Positions 58,977 to 64,000 of a DNA stretch of 64,000 bases are shown piece after piece. The translations under genes were made by a program, and so were the position numbers. The notes under the pieces were generated by a model. The model made no database searches, was not told the DNA's origin, and saw only the letters and a program-made list of their open reading frames with translations. Origin of the DNA: Leptobrachium leishanense (Eukaryota; Chordata; Amphibia; Anura; Megophryidae); NCBI GenBank assembly GCA_009667805.1, contig CM019069.1, positions 58,397,422-58,461,421 on the forward strand, given 5' to 3'. Numbering within the stretch: the first letter of the stretch is position 1; each line of letters begins with the position of its first letter.

Positions 58977-60941
58977 CAGGGTTATTCAAAGATCTGAATG
59001 GCTGGAGAAAGGTAACCGAACGCTGAAAATCAGCGTTCCGTTACCTTTCTTGGCCATCCAGAGAGCAGGCAATTCGCCAAATCCTGGCGAATTGCCTGCA
59101 CATACGGTACCTGTTCGAGGGAAGTGAAACCCCCATAAAAAAAGCACTGCTTCGGCTAGTCAGAGAACACAAACAGCAGTGAAAGGTTCCCGAAATGCCC
59201 TGACATTCGGTGGTTTCATGCGACAGGTTTATTCAGGCGAATCCCATAGGCTTCAGTGTTAAAAATATTCCCGCTTTAATTCAATATCTAATAAACCGTT
59301 CATTATACAATTCTGCAGTAAAGAGTCTCTTTAGTTAGATTTTTTTGGATATTTTAAGCATTTTTCTGGATTTTTATTTTATTTAACCCTTTCGCTGCTG
59401 AGGCATTTCACGCCTCTGTGCTGAGCTCATTTTTACCTGTTTCTCTCATCATGTTTAAACGGGTTTTGAAGCCTTATTTTAGTATATGACCCAGACATAT
59501 TATAGATCGTTCTTTCTGGCAGACTCGGCAGATTCATAATATAGCATTATTATAATATACAGAGAGGGCATGACGTATACATATGTAAGAAAATGCAATA
59601 AAATTTGAATTTTCAATAAATTTACAATGTGTAAAGTGTTTTCTTTCACATTTTAACATGCGTGCGTTTGCGGTTATATTTTGTATGGGGTGCGCTTGTT
59701 AAAAAAATTAGAAATGGGGTCTCGTTACATTTTTTGGGGGGGGAAAATTATGCGATTTTTAACAAACGCACCCCAAACAAAAATCTCTAGGGCAGCATCA
59801 TTGTTCACATTAAGATTTAAATGGGAACAATATTGCTGCATTAACAAAAATAAAATAAAAAATATATAAAAAAAAAAATTTAAATATTTTTTTATTTTAA
59901 AAATATTTTTTTGTTAAGTTTTAACATGGTCATGTTTGGTATTGTTGGAAAGGCCATGCTCTGGCCAATCCAACACGATCGAACATTAACCCCTAGCTGC
60001 CACGGATCGGGAGATAGGGGGTTCCATTGGTGGCAGCTAGGAGTTAACTCCAGGACGTGCTATGCACAATGGCGCCAGTCGTCAGGGGGAGTTCCCGGAG
60101 GCTTGGCCGACATCCAAGATGTCGGCCAGCTCTGGGAGAGGATCACGATACAGCGCCGAATCGTGATCCGGCTCCCCAGGGGTTAATGTCAGCCACCATT
60201 TGGAAGGGCAGGTTGTGCCCTTCCAAACGGTGCCTGCCTCAACCTTCTGGCCTCCGGCGATCGGGAGGGAGAGAGGTCTGGCCTCCGGCGATCGGGAGGG
60301 AGAGACCTCCCTTTCAGGCACCTCCTACGCACTCGCAGGGGGGGGGGGTGCCTGAATTAGATGTCATCGCGCCGCTGCGATGACCTCTAATGGCCCCGGA
60401 GTGCCGGACTGGCATCCAAGATGTCAGCCCACACCCGGGGGGGGGGGGCAGCAATCAGCCGGAATCCCAGGCGATTGCTTCCTCCTGTGCTAGGAAGCGC
60501 TGAGCGCGTCCTTAGCAGCCAAGCAGTTAAAAAAAGTCAGATTTTTTAAGTTTACTTATTTTTTCTGTAACAGCCCTTTTTATTATCATTCATTGGATCT
60601 TATATGTAAATTTCAGACATTTTCGCTCAGTAGTTTCTTTGCAAACAGCGTTTCACTTTTCAAACATTGTTTTTTCTAATTTATTCACGGCCTTCGACCT
60701 GCGCTGTCGGGTTTTTCCGGAGGCTGCGCTGCGTGTGATCGGCTCCTGCTCGGTTTTTTCCTGAGTCTTCGGCGGGTTAAACCAGATGTTTTTGCGTGTT
60801 TCGGCGTGCATTCGCCGGGTTTTTGCGGTGACTTTTCGTCGGGTTTGTGGCAGCGTTTCCCTGCACTTCGACGGCCCTGTGGTGCTTGCCGAATACACCG
60901 CAGTGTTGCCGAATCGGCCCGATTCTCTTTGAATAACCCTG
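58977..60941. mobile_element. TIR transposon Y (ends CAGGGTTATTCAAAG), split by piggyBac copy 4
   Basis: The ends are CAGGGTTATTCAAAGATC and, complementary, CAGGGTTATTCAAAGAGAATC. Both flanks are TTT (58974-58976 and 60942-60944). It is a reversed relative of element X: blocks such as GCAGGCAATTCGCCA, CAGACATTTTCGCTCAGTAG and AAACAGCGTTTCACTTTTC are shared. piggyBac MITE copy 4 interrupts it at a TTAA. Confidence 0.88.
59387..60526 (-). mobile_element. piggyBac-type MITE, copy 4 (most decayed)
   Basis: It is flanked by TTAA (59383-59386 and 60527-60530). It starts CCCTTTCGCTGCTGAGG. The other end has mutated to AAGCAG where the others have AAGTGG. Several hairpins have lost pairing or are shortened, so it is the oldest or least constrained copy. 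Confidence 0.85.
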
Positions 60942-60944
60942 TTT

Positions 60945-61223
60945 GTGTTTATCCTGTATGTATTTGAACCACTAAAATCCTATACAAAAGTATTGCGATG
61001 CACCTCTTAATTATTGAATTCAGGTTCATTGCCACAGGGGTATTAAATCACGGACCCCTAGCCCTGCAATCTACATTTACAAACATTTGTGTGGGGGGGG
61101 GGGACAGGTAGGTCTGAGAGCGCCTTTTCTATTCCAGCAAGACTGCGCCCCCACAAAGCAAGGTGCAAAAACATGAGGCAATATTTAAAACAAGGTGGAA
61201 AGCCTGCCCAGAGGGCAGTCTAT
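60945..61223. other. Unrecognised DNA before minisatellite 2
   Basis: No terminus of the element that presumably carries the minisatellite could be identified. A G run lies near 61094. Confidence 0.5.
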
Positions 61224-62402
61224 TGTGGATATACTGCCCCAGCTCATGGATATATGCCCCAGCTTGTGGATATACTGCCCCAGCTCGTGGATATACTGCC
61301 CCAGCACGTGGATATTGCCCCAGCACGTGGATATTGCCCCAGCTCGTGGATATTGCCCCAGCACGTGGATATACTGCCCCAGCTCGTGGATACTGCCCCA
61401 GCTCGTGGATACTGCCCCAGCTCGTGGATATATGCCCCAGCACGTGGATATACTGCCCCAGCACGTGGATATACTGCCCCAGCTCGTGGATACTGCCCCA
61501 GCTCGTGGATACTGCCCCAGCACGTGGATATATGCCCCAGCACGTGGATACTGTCCCAGCTCCTGGATATTGCCCCCCAGCTCCTGGATACTGCTCCAGC
61601 ACGTGGATATATGCCCCAGCACGTGGATATATGCCCCAGCACGTGGATATATGCCCCAGCACGTGGATATATGCCCCAGCACGTGGATATATGCCCCAGC
61701 TCGTGGATATTGCCCCAGCTCGTGGATATATTGCCCCAGCTCGTGGATACTGCCCCAGCTCGTGGATACTGCCCCAGCTCGTGGATATATGCCCCAGCAC
61801 GTGGATATATGCCCCAGCACGTGGATATATGCCCCAGCACGTGGATACTGTCCCCCAGCTCGTGGATACTGCCCCCAGCTCGTGGATACTGCCCCCCAGC
61901 TCGTGGATACTGCCCCCAGCTCGTGGATATTGCCCCCCAGCACTCATGGATATTGCCCCCCAGCTCATGGATATTGCCCCCCCAAGCTCTCATGGATATT
62001 GCCCCCCCAAGCTCTCATGGATATTGCCCCCCCAAGCTCTCATGGATATTGCCCCCCCAAGCTCTCATGGATATTGCCCCCCAGCTCATGGATATTGCCC
62101 CCCAGCTCATGGATATTGGCCCCCCAGCGCTCATGGATATTGCCCCCCAGCTCATGGATATTGCCCCCCAGCTCTCATGGATATTGCCCCCCAGCTCATG
62201 GATATTGCCCCCCAGCACTCATGGATATTGCCCCCCAGCTCATGGATATTGCCCCCCCAAGCTCTCATGAATATTGCCCCCCCAAGCTCTCATGGATATT
62301 GCCCCCCAGCTCATGGATATTGGCCCCCCCAAGCTCTCATGGATATTGCCCCCCCAAGCTCTCATGGATATTGCCCCCCAGCTCATGGATATGCCCCAGC
62401 TC
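61224..62402. repeat. Minisatellite 2, unit GTGGATATACTGCCCCAGCTC and variants
   Basis: About 60 units of 18-24 bp. The left half uses GTGGATAT(AC)TGCCCCAGC with CTC or CAC. The right half uses CATGGATATTGCCCCCCAGCT, with CAAGCTCTCATGG variants. The units lack stops, so open frames up to about 590 codons appear on both strands. I do not regard these as genes. The unit matches the reverse complement of minisatellite 1 (ATGGATTTGCCCCAGCTC). Confidence 0.95.
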
Positions 62403-62418
62403 AGACCCCAGACCAGAC

Positions 62419-62927
62419 ATGGGGCGGCTGTTCGAATGCTCTATCGGCATTCGGACAGCCGCCCCATGAGCTCGGCGCCATACTTACCTTTCCGAGCGGC
62501 GCCGGGGAAGTGAAAGTGTCCCCACTTCCGGTCTTTGAAGGACCCAAGCCGCGGTCACGTGACCGGGGCTTGGGTCCTTCAAAGAGCGGAAGTGGGGAAA
62601 CTTTCACTTCCCCGGCGCCGCTCGGATGCGCTCGGCAGCCGAGTAGAGGCTGCGAGCGCAGCCTCTACCCGGCTGCCGCGCGCATCCAAGCCCCGAGCGG
62701 CGGAGGGACCTTTCCCTTCGCCGCTCGGGGGTTGGATGCGCGCGGCAGCCGGGTAGAGGCTGCGAGCGCAGCCTCTACCTGGCTGCTGTGTGCATCTTGT
62801 AACCGCCGCGGCGAGCCGGCAGCCGGCTCGTGCCGCGGCGGTTGCATGCGCGCGCAACCAACCGCCGCTGGTTGCGCGCGCATGCGCAGAGTAAGGCTTG
62901 GCGACGGACACGCCAAGCCTTACTCTA
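62419..62927. repeat. Eight back-to-back hairpins next to minisatellite 2
   Basis: The sequence is tiled by inverted repeats: 62419-62466 (ATGGGGCGGCTGTTCGAATGC arm, first 20 bases shown in part), 62491-62628 (138 bp, centred on GGTCACGTGACC), about 62630-62685, about 62684-62739, about 62738-62793, 62800-62845 (AACCGCCGCGGCGAGCCGGC arm), about 62849-62884 and 62888-62927 (AGAGTAAGGCTTGGCG arm). The third and fifth are copies of one hairpin (GTAGAGGCTGCG with CGCAGCCTCTAC). The region is extremely GC-rich. Confidence 0.9.
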
Positions 62928-62940
62928 TTATAGTATAGAT

Positions 62941-63471
62941 TTGGTGCCAACTTAGGCTGGGGTCAGACTAACGCATTTTTAACGTGCGTTTAGGCGCACT
63001 TAATCACGACCGTAGTAGCAGCAAATGACGGGCAAGGATGTCCAATATACGAAGTAAGGCCGCACGAAAGTTCGGCCGCGCAACGCAAGCGACAAACGAA
63101 CGCATTTTTTCGAGAATGTCGAACCGCTAGTACGGACGTACAGAGTGCGCTGCGCCTGCATAGTGGCGTGTGTACGTGATTAGGAAACGTCAGACGCTGC
63201 TCATGTCCGGCCAACATAAACGTCCAGACACCCAAAGTTTCCTGGTTTGGATCCGTAACAAATCACGCACGAAAATGCGCATCGTATGACAGTTTTCACG
63301 CATTCCGTGAAAAAAATACGTCAATGCGTTCGGACGCACCTTTTTATGGACGACGTGAAAAAATGCGTTAGTTTGACCCTAGCCTAAGCCAGAGCTGTTG
63401 TAACCGTAACAACTCCATATACTATAAATGGCCCTGGCAAGTTTAAAACAGCTCTGGTTAAGTTAGCACCA
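62941..63471. mobile_element. Palindromic MITE g, split by a Harbinger MITE
   Basis: The left piece TTGGTGCCAACTTA (62941-62954) and the right piece from AAGCCAGAGCTGTTG to AGTTAGCACCA (63385-63471) rejoin to the family at 56333-56430. The Harbinger MITE d sits in its TTAA-rich arm. Confidence 0.75.
62955..63384. mobile_element. Harbinger-type MITE, copy d
   Basis: The ends are GGCTGGGGTCAGACTAACGC and, complementary, GGCTAGGGTCAAACTAACGC. It is flanked by TTA on the left and TAA on the right, a slight departure from the exact TTA duplication of the other copies. 430 bp, no coding capacity. Confidence 0.8.
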
Positions 63472-63499
63472 GCTTTGGAATACGGACCATGGTTGGAGG

Positions 63500-63760
63500 A
63501 GTCTGGTGTGGAAGAACTTGACTGGTTGCACACAGCACTGACCCTCAACCCCATCAAACACTGAGGTTACAAGCCAGATCCTCACGTCCAATATCAAAGC
63601 CTAACCTCACAAATGCTCTCCTGGATGAATGGGTAGACAGACCCACAGAAATGCGCCCAGGTTTTGTGGCAAGCCTTCCCAGAAGAACAGAAGCCATTAT
63701 AGCTGCATATGGGGCACCAACGCTATACGAAATACTTTGTATTTCCAACGCAAACGGTCA
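63500..63760 (+). pseudogene. Tc1-like transposase C-terminal fragment
   Basis: The sequence encodes the end of a Tc1/mariner transposase: a decayed TDPQPHQ-like region where DLNPIKH is expected, then PISKPNLTNALLDEW and FVASLPRRTEAIIAAYGAPT. The frames are shifted near the start. It differs from the Tc1 at 22634-25462 and belongs to another lineage. Upstream catalytic Asp residues are absent, so this is a 5'-truncated or decayed remnant. Confidence 0.72.
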
Positions 63761-64000
63761 TGAAAGTTGGTGTATGGTCAAGTGTCACAATACCTTTGTC
63801 CATATGGTGCATCTTCGATTAGGCACCTTTTCTCAGAGGCTGCAATTATTTTTAGTCTCTTCATAATTAAAATGTTCCCATTTTTCCTAGAGATAAAAGA
63901 TACTGAAACAGGTCTGTTCTGTTTTTAGGATTCCTTTCTGTTAAGATAAATATTTCCATACATTCCTACACATTCCCAGACCCTGCGGTTATAAGAGCAG
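63761..64000. other. Unrecognised DNA at the window end
   Basis: Possibly the 3' flank of the Tc1-like fragment. No terminus was identified. Confidence 0.4.

Noticed and set aside
61163..62938. Open frames up to about 590 codons with PQLVDI/ARGY repeats on both strands
   Set aside because: They result from stop-free minisatellite units and are open in several frames and on both strands at once; no start context, domain or conservation supports a protein.

Overview
The window looks like intergenic or intronic DNA from a vertebrate with a large, repeat-rich genome. The mix of repeats (L1, CR1-like and L2-like LINEs, Tc1, hAT, piggyBac and Harbinger MITEs, hammerhead-bearing retroelements) points most to an amphibian, probably a frog. 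That is inference, and no species can be named. I found no convincing host gene, tRNA, rRNA or CRISPR array. Every protein-like stretch I recognise is a broken transposon gene.

Layout. 1-2 kb: unrecognised DNA with one weak exon candidate. 2.05-4.7 kb: a DNA transposon split by a hAT element that carries a large palindrome and a 1.4-kb minisatellite. 4.8-6.0 kb: first of four piggyBac-type MITEs built as a chain of hairpins. 6.8-8.4 kb: a non-autonomous hAT. 8.8-20.1 kb: a decayed, near full-length L1 (ORF1, ORF2 endonuclease, reverse transcriptase) split by two or three insertions, including one clear solo LTR. 20-22 kb: a CR1-like fragment, a palindromic MITE and a second solo LTR. 22.6-25.5 kb: a Tc1 element split by piggyBac copy 2. 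26.4-29.4 kb: a 3-kb retroelement with 850-bp inverted arms, each carrying a hammerhead-like motif. 29.4-35.3 kb: a decayed hAT transposase gene with a second hammerhead-bearing element inside it. 35-46 kb: sparse, mostly unrecognised DNA with short LINE tails, a 0.5-kb GA microsatellite and an L2-like LINE end. 46.5-51 kb: elements with TIR CAGGGTTATTCAAAG, a telomere-like tract and a third LTR. 51-54 kb: three Harbinger MITEs and piggyBac copy 3. 55-57.4 kb: CR1-like LINE end and a third hammerhead element. 59-61 kb: piggyBac copy 4 inside a CAGGG element. 61.2-63.4 kb: a second minisatellite related to the first, eight back-to-back hairpins, and a Harbinger MITE inside a palindromic MITE. 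63.5 kb: a Tc1-like transposase fragment.

The nesting gives relative ages. The L1, Tc1, hAT gene and CAGGG element are hosts. The LTRs, piggyBac MITEs, Harbinger MITEs and hammerhead elements are later arrivals. The two most striking signals are (1) a retroelement family whose copies keep a hammerhead-like core while helices I and II change with compensating pairs, and (2) DNA elements built from tandem hairpins and related minisatellites.
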